A stretch of DNA of 64,000 nt from Providencia sp. GTDB lineage: Bacteria; Pseudomonadota; Gammaproteobacteria; Enterobacterales; Enterobacteriaceae. Position numbers and translations under genes: made by a program. The notes under the pieces are model-generated. The model was given only the letters and a program-made list of their open reading frames with translations, did not search any database and was not told the origin of the DNA. The number at the start of each line of letters is the position of its first letter. Position 1 is the first letter of the stretch. This document shows, piece by piece, positions 51,632 to 61,897 of this stretch. Location: assembly GCF_003533305.1 (NCBI RefSeq), contig NZ_DOEH01000013.1, forward strand, positions 156,696 to 220,695. Direction: 5' to 3'.

Positions 51632-52642
51632 ATGTATAAGTTAACAATGAAAAAACCAATAATTATAGCATCTGCACTTACAGCGATCCTTACCGTGCCC
51701 CTTGCAGGCGCAGCCGATCTTCCCGGTAAAGGAATCAAAATCAGTCCTGTTCAAAGTACAATTAGCGAAGAAACCTTTCAAACCTTATTAGTGGCTAAAG
51801 CACTTGAACAATTAGGCTATGATATCGACTCAATTAAAGAAGTCGACTACAACGTTGCATACGCTTCCATTGCCAATGGTGACGCCACTTATCTCGCCAC
51901 CAGCTGGGTTCCTTTGCATAATGCTCAATATGATGCCGCGGGTGGAGACAAAGTCTTTTATCGCCAAGGTAATTACGTAACAAATGCTGCTCAAGGCTAT
52001 TTAATCGATAAAAAAACAGCCGAAAAATACAACATAACCAACGTCGAGCAACTTAAAGATCCTAAAATCGCCAAAATATTTGATGCGAATGGTAATGGAA
52101 AAGCTGATTTAACGGGTTGTAACCCGGGCTGGGGTTGTGAAGCAGCAATTAATAATCATTTAAAAGCCTATAACTTAGAAAAAACCGTCGATCATAATCA
52201 AGGAAACTATGCAGCGATGATGGCTGATACCATTACGCGCTATAAAGAAGGCAAACCTATCTTTTATTACACTTGGACCCCTTACTGGATCAGTGATGTG
52301 CTAAAACCGGGTCGTGATGTCGTTTGGTTAGAAGTTCCGTTCTCTTCAATGCCTAACGGTGAGAAAACTGATACGGCACTACCGAATGGTAAAAACTATG
52401 GTTTCCCACCAAATACCATGCACATTGTCGCGAACAAAAAATGGGCAGCAGATAACCCAGCCGCCGCTAAACTATTTGAAATTATGAAATTACCAATTTC
52501 AGATATTAATGCGCAAAATCTAAGAATGCATAATGGGGAATCGTCTCAAGCTGATATTCAACGTCATACCAATGCTTGGATTAAAGCGCATCAGTCTACC
52601 TTTGATGGTTGGGTTGAGCAGGCTCGCCAAGCAGCGAAATAA
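51632..52642 (+). CDS. proX: Glycine betaine-binding periplasmic protein ProX
   Basis: ProX binds glycine betaine and proline betaine. The 336-residue protein has a signal peptide ending AGA-AD (about 27). The mature start [16 protein letters not shown] matches E. coli. The ligand cage includes tryptophans in SWVPLH (E. coli NWTPLH), GCNPGWGCE and TWTPYW. It follows proW by 96 bases and is third in the operon. Confidence 0.96.
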   Translation: MYKLTMKKPIIIASALTAILTVPLAGAADLPGKGIKISPVQSTISEETFQTLLVAKALEQLGYDIDSIKEVDYNVAYASIANGDATYLATSWVPLHNAQYDAAGGDKVFYRQGNYVTNAAQGYLIDKKTAEKYNITNVEQLKDPKIAKIFDANGNGKADLTGCNPGWGCEAAINNHLKAYNLEKTVDHNQGNYAAMMADTITRYKEGKPIFYYTWTPYWISDVLKPGRDVVWLEVPFSSMPNGEKTDTALPNGKNYGFPPNTMHIVANKKWAADNPAAAKLFEIMKLPISDINAQNLRMHNGESSQADIQRHTNAWIKAHQSTFDGWVEQARQAAK

Positions 52643-52663
52643 TCTAATTTTTACTTCATAATC

Positions 52664-52696
52664 AAAGCCATTTTCAAATTGAAGATGGCTTTTTTA
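52664..52696 (+). terminator. Terminator after proX
   Basis: AAGCCAT...ATGGCTT with an inner TTC/GAA pairing, followed by TTTTT, about 20 bases past the proX stop. Confidence 0.88.
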
Positions 52697-52816
52697 TTAT
52701 CAACAACCAATCAATAAATATTTCCCCCAAAAAAATCGCCCCATTTCCTCTTTTTATCAATAACAAAAAACGATAATCAAGCTTAAATTATAGATATAAT
52801 GGATTGTTAAAATTAT

Positions 52817-52847
52817 TACACCCTATAACTTGAAGTCAGGGCGATAT
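52817..52847 (+). repeat. ERIC right-end fragment
   Basis: ACACCCTATAACTTGAAGTC and GGGCGATATA look like an ERIC right terminus without its core, immediately before three complete copies. Confidence 0.55.
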
Positions 52848-52849
52848 AC

Positions 52850-52974
52850 ATACCCTAAATAATTCAAGTTATAGGTAGCCGGTAAATGAATGAATTCCAA
52901 GGAGCATACATCAGTATGTGACTTGAGATCATGAGTGAAGCCAACACCCCTACAATTTGAAAAATAGCGGGTAT
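52850..52974 (+). repeat. ERIC element, copy 1 of 3 in tandem
   Basis: 125 bases from ATACCC to GGGTAT. It has left end AATAATTCAAGTTATAGGTAG, core GGAGCATACATCAGTATGTGAC and right end CCAACACCCCTACAATTTGA. It is the most diverged of the three copies. Confidence 0.92.
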
Positions 52975-52976
52975 CC

Positions 52977-53101
52977 ATACCCTAAATAATTCGAGTTGTA
53001 GGTAGGCGGCAAATGAATGAGTCACAAGGAGCATACATCAGTATGTGACTTGGGTTTATGAATGAAACCAACACCCCTACAATTTGAAAAATAGCGGGTA
53101 T
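52977..53101 (+). repeat. ERIC element, copy 2 of 3 in tandem
   Basis: 125 bases, same orientation, two bases (CC) after copy 1, so the tandem period is 127. Nearly identical to copy 3. Confidence 0.93.
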
Positions 53102-53103
53102 CC

Positions 53104-53228
53104 ATACCCTAAATAATTCGAGTTGTAGGTAGGCGGCAAATGAATGAGTCACAAGGAGCATACATCAGTATGTGACTTGGGATCATGAGTGAAGCCAACA
53201 CCCCTACAACTTGAAGTATGACGGGTAT
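53104..53228 (+). repeat. ERIC element, copy 3 of 3 in tandem
   Basis: 125 bases, two bases after copy 2. Its last two bases (AT) are also the first two of the likely ATG (53227) of the following MFS gene. Confidence 0.93.
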
Positions 53229-54417
53229 GAACACAGAATTGACGAAAGGCCTAACCATCTTGATGGCAATCGCAACGGGACTAGTCGTTGCAAGTAACTA
53301 CTATGCACAACCGCTATTAGAAACCATTGCTACACAATTTAATTTAACAACCAATATGGCAGGATTTATCGTCACTGCTGCGCAATTGGGCTATGCTGCG
53401 GGTTTGTTTTTTTTAGTGCCTTTGGGCGATCTATTTGAGCGCAAACGCCTTATTTTAATCATGACTTCACTCTCTGCGATCGGCTTACTTATTACAGCGC
53501 TTTCTAGTCATGTCTGGCAGATTTTATTAGGGACTGCATTAACTGGATTATTTTCTGTTGTTGCTCAAATTTTGATCCCTATGGCGGCGTCAATCGCGAA
53601 GCCAAGCCAACGAGGTAAAGCCGTTGGTATCATCATGAGTGGGTTATTGCTAGGAATATTATTGGCAAGAACCGTATCTGGAGCTGTTGCAACTGTCGGT
53701 GGTTGGCGTGCTATTTACTTTGTTGCTTTTGGATTATTGATGATCTTAATGATAGTTCTTGCAGTCAAACTACCTCGATATCACCAAAAAACTGACCTTA
53801 ATTATTTCCAATTAATTGGTTCTATTGGCCGTTTATTTTGCAGCACTCCTGTTCTGGTTACACGAGGTCTACTCGGTGCCCTTTCTTTTGCTAATTTCGG
53901 CCTATTGTGGACTGCAATGGCATTTTTACTTGCTAGTCCACCCTTTAATTATTCTGAAGGCACAATCGGCCTTTTCGGATTAGTTGGTGCTGCCGGCGCA
54001 TTAATGGCATCACAAGCAGGTCATTTAGTCGATAAAGGTAAAGGAAAATGGCTCACAACCCTTGGACTTACTTTATTATTACTTTCTTGGATACCCATCG
54101 CTTTCGCAAAATACTCTCTTGTCGCTTTCATTATTGGTGTTTTAGTCCTCGACCTTGCGGTACAAGCTGTTCATGTCACCAACCAAAGTACTTTGTACCG
54201 TATTTTGCCTGACGCACGTAATCGCCTCACCGCTGGCTATATGACAAGCTATTTTATTGGCGGTGCACTCGGTTCACTATTGTCTGGCTATGCCTATGAA
54301 CATGGTGGCTGGGAAGGTGTTGCCATTGCAGGTATTATTTTAACGCTCATTAGTTTAGTCGTTTGGGCAATCGGTATCCGATTTGATCCAACCATATCCC
54401 CCTCAGATGAAACCTAA
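53227..54417 (+). CDS. MFS transporter, YgaY-like
   Basis: A 396-residue major facilitator with 12 predicted membrane segments. The loop GDLFERKRLILI is the usual MFS A-type motif. It lies between proX and mprA, the place of ygaY, which is broken in E. coli K-12 but whole here. Substrate unknown; relatives are drug or sugar/nucleoside exporters. The likely ATG 53227 overlaps the end of an ERIC copy, with only a weak ribosome site (GACGGG); an in-frame ATG at 53218 lies inside the ERIC. The gene therefore reads out of the repeat. Confidence 0.85.
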   Translation: MNTELTKGLTILMAIATGLVVASNYYAQPLLETIATQFNLTTNMAGFIVTAAQLGYAAGLFFLVPLGDLFERKRLILIMTSLSAIGLLITALSSHVWQILLGTALTGLFSVVAQILIPMAASIAKPSQRGKAVGIIMSGLLLGILLARTVSGAVATVGGWRAIYFVAFGLLMILMIVLAVKLPRYHQKTDLNYFQLIGSIGRLFCSTPVLVTRGLLGALSFANFGLLWTAMAFLLASPPFNYSEGTIGLFGLVGAAGALMASQAGHLVDKGKGKWLTTLGLTLLLLSWIPIAFAKYSLVAFIIGVLVLDLAVQAVHVTNQSTLYRILPDARNRLTAGYMTSYFIGGALGSLLSGYAYEHGGWEGVAIAGIILTLISLVVWAIGIRFDPTISPSDET

Positions 54418-54434
54418 ATTACTGTATTCAGATC

Positions 54435-54469
54435 AGGTCATCGCATCTATCGATAGGATGCGATGACCT
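54435..54469 (+). terminator. Hairpin after the MFS gene
   Basis: AGGTCATCGCATC pairs perfectly with GATGCGATGACCT (13 base pairs), 18 bases after the stop. No T-run follows. Confidence 0.7.
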
Positions 54470-55077
54470 AACTTCACACATAAAAAATCATAATATATTA
54501 CTACTTAATCTCATACTTAAATTCAGCTTAAAACTATTTTTTCATGATTTGAGAACTCAATTAATGATAAATAATTATGTAGTGTTATAGTTTCGCTAGC
54601 AAAAGTTAACAAATGACACAGTTAAACAAAAGATATGCCTTAATAAGACGCTATAATTATTACTTACTGACCTTATTGTTTCGATGAAAAACAATAAATA
54701 CTCAAGTTAAATCTACGTATTTTCGCTTAATTTATAGTAAATGCCATCTGCATTGTAATGCTTAAGTAACAAAAAAAGTGGTATTAAGTTAATGCAATGT
54801 GATTATATATTGTTTTATATGATTTTATTTGATATGTAAATTCTGACTATTTCATCAGTTTTTAACGCTATATGTGTGAAAAAAACAGTTTATTTTAATT
54901 ACGCTATACTGAAACGCGTAATTTACATTCACAATATTTATGAATGATGTATCATTATCAAAATAAAATTGATGATATCAATTAAGTATAATTGCTAATT
55001 TTATCTTTTAATATACCATTTATATGGTTGATGACAGTTGTAATCTTACCAACTGAAACTAATAAGGTATCCAAATA
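54470..55077 (+). promoter_or_regulatory. AT-rich gap upstream of mprA
   Basis: About 600 bases without a plausible gene, where E. coli has ygaZ and ygaH. It should hold the mprA-emrAB promoter, but I cannot place it firmly. Confidence 0.4.
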
Positions 55078-55593
55078 ATGGAAAGTTCATTTACACCGAC
55101 TGAATCGCTATTAAACGCTCGTGTTGAACAACAAAAGTTACTCAACAAAGAAATTCCAGATAATGAAATTTTATTAACTCGTCTTAGTATGCATGTTCAT
55201 GGCAAGCTACTTGATTCTCGTAATAACATGTTAAGATCTCAAGGTATCAATGAAACACTATTTATGGCTTTAATGATCCTTGATACTAAAGATACTGGCA
55301 GTATTCAACCGTCAGAGCTTAGTGCGGCTCTCGGTTCTTCTCGCACCAATGCAACACGGATTGCTGATGAATTAGAAAAGCATGGATGGATAGAACGCAA
55401 AGAAAGCCATAACGATAGACGCTGCCTGCATCTTCATCTGACTGAGAAAGGTTCTGAATTTTTAAATGGATTATTACCTCCTCAGCATGAAGCATTAATT
55501 GAAATTTGGTCAGTATTAGATGTAGATGAAAAACAACAACTTAGTAAATTAATGCGCAAGTTGCTTAACAAGCTCGATAACATAAAAAATTAA
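55078..55593 (+). CDS. mprA: MarR-family repressor MprA (EmrR)
   Basis: MprA represses emrAB and is released by drugs and uncouplers. The 171-residue protein has a MarR winged helix with recognition region [26 protein letters not shown] split at residues 80-105 and the wing [17 protein letters not shown]. It is directly before emrA. Start ATG 55078, with a weak upstream TAAGGT. Confidence 0.95.
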   Translation: MESSFTPTESLLNARVEQQKLLNKEIPDNEILLTRLSMHVHGKLLDSRNNMLRSQGINETLFMALMILDTKDTGSIQPSELSAALGSSRTNATRIADELEKHGWIERKESHNDRRCLHLHLTEKGSEFLNGLLPPQHEALIEIWSVLDVDEKQQLSKLMRKLLNKLDNIKN

Positions 55594-55818
55594 TTCGACG
55601 ATTAACCATTCATTTTATATGGTTAATGTATTTGAGCCTAATCTAGGCTCAATAACAAAAAAAGACTGTTCAGTGCCTAATATTTCATTATTCTTCTACC
55701 TTATGCTTTACGTTACCCCATCAAGTAAAAACATAATTTGTAGTCTCAGTTTCCAGTAGTTAATCACTAACTGCTGGAAACGTTTGTGATCCTTATCCAT
55801 ACATGGAGAATTACCAGA

Positions 55819-57000
55819 ATGAGCGTCCGCGAGGAAATGCCAGAAACGCAACAGCCACAACGGAATAAAAAAAGGCAACGCAGAAATGCACTAGTATTCT
55901 TAACATTTATTTTTATTGCCATTGGGATTGGCTGGTCTGCTTACTGGTATTTAGTTCTTCGTCACCATGAGTCTACCGACAATGCTTACGTTGCCGGAAA
56001 CCAAGTTCAAATCCAATCTCAGGTATCAGGTAGTGTAATGACGGTTAATGTTGATAACACTGACTTTGTCAAAAGTGGCACAATATTAGTTGAGCTTGAC
56101 CCAAGAGATGCCGAAATTGCATTAGATAAAGCAAAGACTGAGCTGGCGAATAGTGTACGCCAAACACGTCAAAACATGATTAATAGCAGACAATATCAAG
56201 CTAATATTGATGTGAAACGCTCTGAACTTAGTCGATTACAAAACGATTTAAAACGTCGTGAAGTACTTGGGAATAGTAATCTTATCGGTAAAGAAGAACT
56301 ACAACACGCGAGAGATTCTGTTATTAGTGCTAAAGCTGCCCTTGATGTTGCTATTGAACAATTCAATGCAAATCAAGCTATTGTGCTTAATACAGCAATA
56401 GAAAAACAACCCGCAGTCGAACAAGCCGCTACCCAAGTAAGAAATAGCTGGTTAACCCTACAACGGACTAAAATTGTCAGCCCTGTTGATGGTTATGTTT
56501 CGCGCCGCAGCGTGCAAGTAGGTTCACAAATCACCCTTGCAACGCCATTAATGGCCATCGTCCCCTCTAATGGAATGTGGATTGACGCAAATTTCAAAGA
56601 AACACAGCTTGCAGATATGCGCATTGGCCAACCTGCCAAAGTAACCACTGATTTTTATGGTAAAGATATCGTTTTTAATGGTGTGGTTGTAGGATTAGAC
56701 ATGGGAACTGGTAGTGCTTTCTCTCTACTTCCGGCTCAAAATGCAAGTGGCAACTGGATAAAAGTTGTTCAACGCTTGCCAGTGCGTATTGCACTAGATG
56801 AAAAACAACTTGAAAACTACCCACTACGTATTGGTCTTTCAACAGAAGTTTCTGTCGATACCTTAAATAAAGATGGCAAAGTGCTTTCAAAAGGTATGCG
56901 TGATACACCCGCTTACCACACATCTGCTTTAGCAATTGATATGTCTCCTGCGAACAAAATAGTTACTGAGATAATTAATAATAACTATGGCAACAAATAA
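55819..57000 (+). CDS. emrA: Multidrug efflux membrane fusion protein EmrA
   Basis: EmrA links EmrB to TolC. I start at ATG 55819 (MSVREEMPETQ), giving 393 residues (E. coli 390); an in-frame ATG at 55786 adds 11 residues. One N-terminal membrane anchor (about 27-48) is followed by a biotinyl-lipoyl half-motif (STDNAYVAGNQVQIQSQVSG), a long coiled-coil hairpin (about 100-210) and the second lipoyl half (VSPVDGYVSRR). emrB follows 14 bases later. Confidence 0.96.
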   Translation: MSVREEMPETQQPQRNKKRQRRNALVFLTFIFIAIGIGWSAYWYLVLRHHESTDNAYVAGNQVQIQSQVSGSVMTVNVDNTDFVKSGTILVELDPRDAEIALDKAKTELANSVRQTRQNMINSRQYQANIDVKRSELSRLQNDLKRREVLGNSNLIGKEELQHARDSVISAKAALDVAIEQFNANQAIVLNTAIEKQPAVEQAATQVRNSWLTLQRTKIVSPVDGYVSRRSVQVGSQITLATPLMAIVPSNGMWIDANFKETQLADMRIGQPAKVTTDFYGKDIVFNGVVVGLDMGTGSAFSLLPAQNASGNWIKVVQRLPVRIALDEKQLENYPLRIGLSTEVSVDTLNKDGKVLSKGMRDTPAYHTSALAIDMSPANKIVTEIINNNYGNK

Positions 57001-57014
57001 GCAAAGAGGCCAAT

Positions 57015-58553
57015 GTGACTAATGCACCGCTAACAGGATCGAAACTTGCATGGATGACAGTTGCGCTTTCACTCGCAACATTCATGCAAGTACTTGATTC
57101 AACAATAGCTAACGTTGCTATTCCAACCATATCTGGGAACTTGGGTGCATCGAATACGCAAGGCATATGGGTTATTACCTCATTTGGTGTAGCGAATGCG
57201 ATATCGATACCGATAACGGGATGGCTCGCCCGTAGGATCGGAGAAGTCAGATTATTTTTATGGTCAACGGGTTTATTTGCACTAACATCATGGCTATGCG
57301 GGATCTCCGGTAGCCTAGAAATGTTAATTTTATTCCGTGTATTACAAGGATTAGTTGCAGGTCCTTTGATCCCATTGTCTCAAAGCTTATTACTCAATAA
57401 TTATCCACCAGCAAAACGGAATATGGCACTTGCACTTTGGTCAATGACCATTGTTGTCGCCCCGATTTGTGGCCCTATTTTAGGTGGATATATTAGTGAT
57501 AACTACCATTGGGGATGGATATTCTTTATTAATGTTCCTTTTAGTGTTGCTATTATTTTTGCCATTATGAAAACACTCAAAGGCCGTGAAACCAATATAT
57601 CTATCAGACCCATTGATACTATTGGCCTCGTTCTACTGGTCGTAGGTATTGGCGCGCTACAGATCATGCTTGACCAAGGCAAAGAGCTCGATTGGTTTAA
57701 CTCAACTGAAATTATTGTACTAACAATTGTTGCTGTTATAGCTATTGCATTCTTAATTGTATGGGAGCTTACAGATGAGCACCCCGTTATTGACCTCTCA
57801 CTATTTAAAGAACGAAATTTCACCATAGGCTGCTTATCACTCAGTCTTGCATATCTGCTTTATTTTGGAACCATTGTCCTACTGCCACAATTATTGCAGC
57901 AAGTCTTTGGTTATACGGCAACTTGGGCAGGACTCGCTTCCGCACCTATCGGTTTATTACCGTTATTAATTACACCGATTATTGGTCGATTCGGCAATCG
58001 TATTGATATGCGTTATTTAGTGACATTTAGCTTTATTGTCTATGCTATTTGTTATTATTGGCGTGCATATACTTTTGAACCTGGAATGAGTTTTGCGGCA
58101 GCAGCTTGGCCTCAATTTGTTCAAGGCTTGGCGATTGCTTGCTTCTTTATGCCATTAACCACCATTACTTTATCTGGATTACCTCCAGAAAGAATGGCGT
58201 CAGCCTCCAGTTTATCTAACTTTGTTCGAACGTTAGCTGGGGCAATAGGAACATCTATCACCACAACTTTATGGACACAACGTGAGGCAATGCACCACGA
58301 AAACTTAACTGAATTTGTCAATCCATTTAATCCAAATGCTCAGCACATGTACAACGAACTGGCACAGGTCGGTATGAATGAGCAACAAAGTGCCGCTTAT
58401 ATAGCAAAAAGTATTACAGATCAGGGATTAATCATATCAGCCAATGAAATATTTTGGTTATCCGCAGGCGTTTTCATCTTATTAATGGTGCTTGTTTGGT
58501 TTGCGAAGCCACCTTTTGGGGCTGGCTCAAAAGACGGCGGCGGAGGCCATTAG
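57015..58553 (+). CDS. emrB: Multidrug efflux MFS transporter EmrB
   Basis: A 512-residue DHA2-family exporter with 14 membrane segments that pumps hydrophobic drugs and uncouplers through EmrA and TolC. Conserved marks: LDSTIANVAIPTISGNLGAS near the start and GWLARRIGEVRLFLWS. The start is GTG with AGAGG upstream. The C-terminus is Gly-rich (GSKDGGGGH). Confidence 0.96.
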   Translation: MTNAPLTGSKLAWMTVALSLATFMQVLDSTIANVAIPTISGNLGASNTQGIWVITSFGVANAISIPITGWLARRIGEVRLFLWSTGLFALTSWLCGISGSLEMLILFRVLQGLVAGPLIPLSQSLLLNNYPPAKRNMALALWSMTIVVAPICGPILGGYISDNYHWGWIFFINVPFSVAIIFAIMKTLKGRETNISIRPIDTIGLVLLVVGIGALQIMLDQGKELDWFNSTEIIVLTIVAVIAIAFLIVWELTDEHPVIDLSLFKERNFTIGCLSLSLAYLLYFGTIVLLPQLLQQVFGYTATWAGLASAPIGLLPLLITPIIGRFGNRIDMRYLVTFSFIVYAICYYWRAYTFEPGMSFAAAAWPQFVQGLAIACFFMPLTTITLSGLPPERMASASSLSNFVRTLAGAIGTSITTTLWTQREAMHHENLTEFVNPFNPNAQHMYNELAQVGMNEQQSAAYIAKSITDQGLIISANEIFWLSAGVFILLMVLVWFAKPPFGAGSKDGGGGH

Positions 58554-58567
58554 TTAATCAAATGAAA

Positions 58568-58604
58568 TGACCCTATAAAACCGATAATCGATGATATAGG
58601 GTCA
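58568..58604 (+). terminator. Terminator after emrB
   Basis: TGACCCTATA pairs with TATAGGGTCA, followed after two bases by TTTTT. It lies between the convergent genes emrB and the autotransporter. Confidence 0.88.
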
Positions 58605-58648
58605 CATTTTTAATCACTAATAAAACTAAAGTATGAGTTTAATCTAAA

Positions 58649-61600
58649 TTAAAAATTAATTTTCAGTGTTGCATTAATACCACTAGAACTGACATCACTA
58701 TTATATTGGCCTTGGTAAGAAACACCAAAAGTCGTTGATTTATTTAATTGCGCATCAACACCGAAACCTACGCCAAATAAATTATCCAATTTTCCGCCTC
58801 TCAAGGTTGCTTCACCTGAATTAGAAAGGAACAATTTAGCCTCAGGGCGATTATCACCAAAAATATGGCTAGCAGAAACATCCCCTTTTAATGCCATATT
58901 AATATTGCCTGCTGTAAATGGATAACCACCACGTAAACCAACTGTACCAACCTGAATATCTTGAGAGTCCGTTTTGCTAGTGAACTGCATATTCCCCACT
59001 TGCTCATGAATATTATCTGTTGATACTCGTAACCAATTGAATCCAGTATATGGTTCAATTGAATACTTATCGGTATTAAATTGTGTGTAAGCGCCTTCTA
59101 AGAATAACTGCGTAATTTTAGCATCATAACTGACAGAATTATTCCCCGAAGCTTGTCCTACCCATAATGTACGTTTAGCATCACGGTCTTGATTAGTATG
59201 AGTGATACCATAATTTAAAGAAGCAACATCATAAATATTGGATACACCGTATAAACCGATGTGAATATCGTTACTGTCTATTTTACCCTGTTCATTCGCT
59301 TTATATTTGGTTGAACCTGCACCAAAGAATAACCCAGCTTTAGTCTGTGAAGTCACATCAATTTCTGCGCCGACGAGTCCAGCATAGAAATCCACATCCA
59401 TGTTACTATTACCATAATCTGCATTACCCCATTGACCGATACCTGTCATCCAAATACGGGCCTGACTATTTTCTAGCGCTGCGTAACGACCATGGCCAAT
59501 ACCAATTGCTTGATCTTTTACTGTTCGAGTTAACCCCAATACATTAACTACACTTGCATTATTCGCATTTAAATACATATCATTACCGAGTGATTGATAA
59601 GTACGACTCAAGTCGCTTTTATTCATTGGTAATACTGCATTAAATAATTCGCCACTTCCTTTATTATCTATCGCATTAGCAATAGCACGGCCATTTTCAT
59701 TATTCGCAAATGTAGATAACGAGGTATCTGCTTTCTTACTTATAGTGCCTTTAATTGTATTATCTTTAACCGAAACATTTTTATCGAATAACGCATAATC
59801 ATTATTTGTTTCTAGATTATTATCAGTTGCAGCCATTTTCATTTTAATACGGTTATCAACTAAATTATCCGCATTAACGATACCTGTCGCAACATTGTTA
59901 TTCAAATAAACATCGCGTAGTTGGCCGACATTATCAGCGCCAACATCTAATGCAGCACCGTTATTTAATGACACATCACCGACATTAACATTATGTCCTG
60001 CCATTACTAAAAAAGTGCCTTTATCGTTAATATTAATATTGGCTTTATGACTTTCATTAGATGCTAGCTGGCCTTTTTGTGTAAATACATCATTATAACG
60101 ATCGATAATACCGAATTTACCACCATTCACATTCACCGCTTCCAAACCAAAAGATTCAGTGAAACCATATAAAGTGCCTTGTTCAACCGTTGTACCACCA
60201 CGATAAGTATTATCACCCGTCATGACTAATGTACCTTGGCCTTTTTTCACCAATGTACCATCATATAAGCCTGCATCTAATTTAGCTTGAATGGCATCCG
60301 CACGTTTTTGGTAATACTCTTGGCGCCATTTTTGTGCATCTTCTTTACTGACAATATGAGAAGTCGGATCTGAATTACCATCGTTAATAATAAAATCATC
60401 ACCTAAGCTGTAATCGCCGCCAGCAGCGATGCCCTTATCTTTATAAGCCGCTAACCATGCAGTATCTTCTTGTTTACGTAAATCTAGCGCAGTTTGAGAA
60501 ATATCATTAGTCCAAACATCTAACGGGACGGCATCAAGCTGATATTCAAATTTCCCTAAAAATTGGCCAGGCCCATACATCCCTTTCTCTAAATCGGGTG
60601 TTCCCCAGCCATAGCGAATGTCAGGTGTCCCTTCTGCTGATGTCCAACTATCATATAAAGAACCATCTGGGTTATAGCGGTTCGCCGTTGTAAACATCAA
60701 GTCACGCACTTGCATTGCATTCATGGCTTGATAGCGAGACATCAGAACACCCATAGCACCAGTAACGTGCGGCGCGGCCATTGAGGTACCACTAAAAGTA
60801 TCCCAACCTGGGTTTCCTTCTTCATCAACAACGGTAGAGTAAATATTCCGACCCGGAGCAACAACCGTCCACCATTTTGCATTACCTGCTTCATTAAATA
60901 CTTTTTCTAATTGATAGCCTGATTTATCCGCAGTTTGTTTAAGTCCCGCCACTGCAATCCAATGGTTTTCAGCCTCTGGATTAAAATAAGGATATAAAGG
61001 ACGATAATATGGGTTAGCAAAATCACGGTTACCTGTTGTGAAAACTTGAACCACATTCGTCCCTTTCACTGCATCAAAAGCTGCATCGACAAATGAAGGC
61101 TTGTCACCATAAACTTTTTTGAAATAAAAATATTCATATTCTGTTTGTGCCGTCGTATCCACAGGCATATGTACGGTGGTATTACCGCCATCAGGACCTT
61201 TAGTTGGAATAGTATTAATAATGCGAGGGTTAGTCCCCCAGCTGTTATTAATTACCTGAGCACCAGCATCAACCATCGCTTTCCAACCCGTATAAAAGTA
61301 TTGATAATCCTGATACGGGCCATAGTTATTACTGTCTGTTGCACCGGTATTACCTAGATAAATATCAGATCCCCAAGCAACCCCGTGCATACCGTCACCA
61401 TCACGATTAGCGCCGACAGTACCCGTTACATGCGTGCCATGAGTGTCATTAACACCTTTTATCCAATTACCATCAACATCAAAAAGCTGGCCTTTTTCAT
61501 AATGCCCACCCATTTCTTGGGGATAGCGCATACCCGTTGTGCCATATTCTCCTTTTGCCTTAACTGCATGAAAACGGGAACCACTCAGCTCCTGATGAGA

Positions 61601-61897
61601 TAACAAAGCTCCTGAATCCATTACACCGATTTTTGCACCTTGCCCATGATAACCAAGGGCATAAGCACTAGATGCATTCATGGCAGAAAGTCCCCAGTCT
61701 TTCTGATATTCTTGGCTTTCCCAACTTTGTTTATCACCAAGTTGCCCCATTTCTGAATAAGAAATGGCATATCCAGAAAAAAGTAATGCAGAAGCAACAA
61801 CAGAAAGTTGAAATCTATGTTTATTGATAACATATTTATTTATAGAGTGATTATTTTTTGAACTACAACGTAAATTCGACGCTATCTCTTTGTTCAT
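58649..61897 (-). CDS. Subtilisin-domain serine protease autotransporter
   Basis: A 1082-residue type Va autotransporter. It has an extended signal region (hydrophobic segment about 31-47) and an S8 subtilase passenger (about 60-445) with triad Asp94 (GVMDSG), His153 (THGTHVTGT) and Ser372 (GTSMAAPHV), and oxyanion Asn290. An autotransporter-associated repeat (GQGTLVMTGDNTYRGGTTVE, about 555-575) is followed by a stalk and a C-terminal beta-barrel of about 270 residues ending in Phe. It is related to Serratia SSP and Bordetella SphB1-type proteases. It stands alone and convergent with emrB. Likely substrate unknown: surface self-release, host proteins or nutrition. Confidence 0.93.
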   Translation of the reverse strand: MNKEIASNLRCSSKNNHSINKYVINKHRFQLSVVASALLFSGYAISYSEMGQLGDKQSWESQEYQKDWGLSAMNASSAYALGYHGQGAKIGVMDSGALLSHQELSGSRFHAVKAKGEYGTTGMRYPQEMGGHYEKGQLFDVDGNWIKGVNDTHGTHVTGTVGANRDGDGMHGVAWGSDIYLGNTGATDSNNYGPYQDYQYFYTGWKAMVDAGAQVINNSWGTNPRIINTIPTKGPDGGNTTVHMPVDTTAQTEYEYFYFKKVYGDKPSFVDAAFDAVKGTNVVQVFTTGNRDFANPYYRPLYPYFNPEAENHWIAVAGLKQTADKSGYQLEKVFNEAGNAKWWTVVAPGRNIYSTVVDEEGNPGWDTFSGTSMAAPHVTGAMGVLMSRYQAMNAMQVRDLMFTTANRYNPDGSLYDSWTSAEGTPDIRYGWGTPDLEKGMYGPGQFLGKFEYQLDAVPLDVWTNDISQTALDLRKQEDTAWLAAYKDKGIAAGGDYSLGDDFIINDGNSDPTSHIVSKEDAQKWRQEYYQKRADAIQAKLDAGLYDGTLVKKGQGTLVMTGDNTYRGGTTVEQGTLYGFTESFGLEAVNVNGGKFGIIDRYNDVFTQKGQLASNESHKANININDKGTFLVMAGHNVNVGDVSLNNGAALDVGADNVGQLRDVYLNNNVATGIVNADNLVDNRIKMKMAATDNNLETNNDYALFDKNVSVKDNTIKGTISKKADTSLSTFANNENGRAIANAIDNKGSGELFNAVLPMNKSDLSRTYQSLGNDMYLNANNASVVNVLGLTRTVKDQAIGIGHGRYAALENSQARIWMTGIGQWGNADYGNSNMDVDFYAGLVGAEIDVTSQTKAGLFFGAGSTKYKANEQGKIDSNDIHIGLYGVSNIYDVASLNYGITHTNQDRDAKRTLWVGQASGNNSVSYDAKITQLFLEGAYTQFNTDKYSIEPYTGFNWLRVSTDNIHEQVGNMQFTSKTDSQDIQVGTVGLRGGYPFTAGNINMALKGDVSASHIFGDNRPEAKLFLSNSGEATLRGGKLDNLFGVGFGVDAQLNKSTTFGVSYQGQYNSDVSSSGINATLKINF

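Noticed and set aside
52850..53228. Regular 127-base repeats as a possible CRISPR array
   Set aside because: Units are 125 bases with only two bases between, so there are no spacers. Ends and core match ERIC elements.
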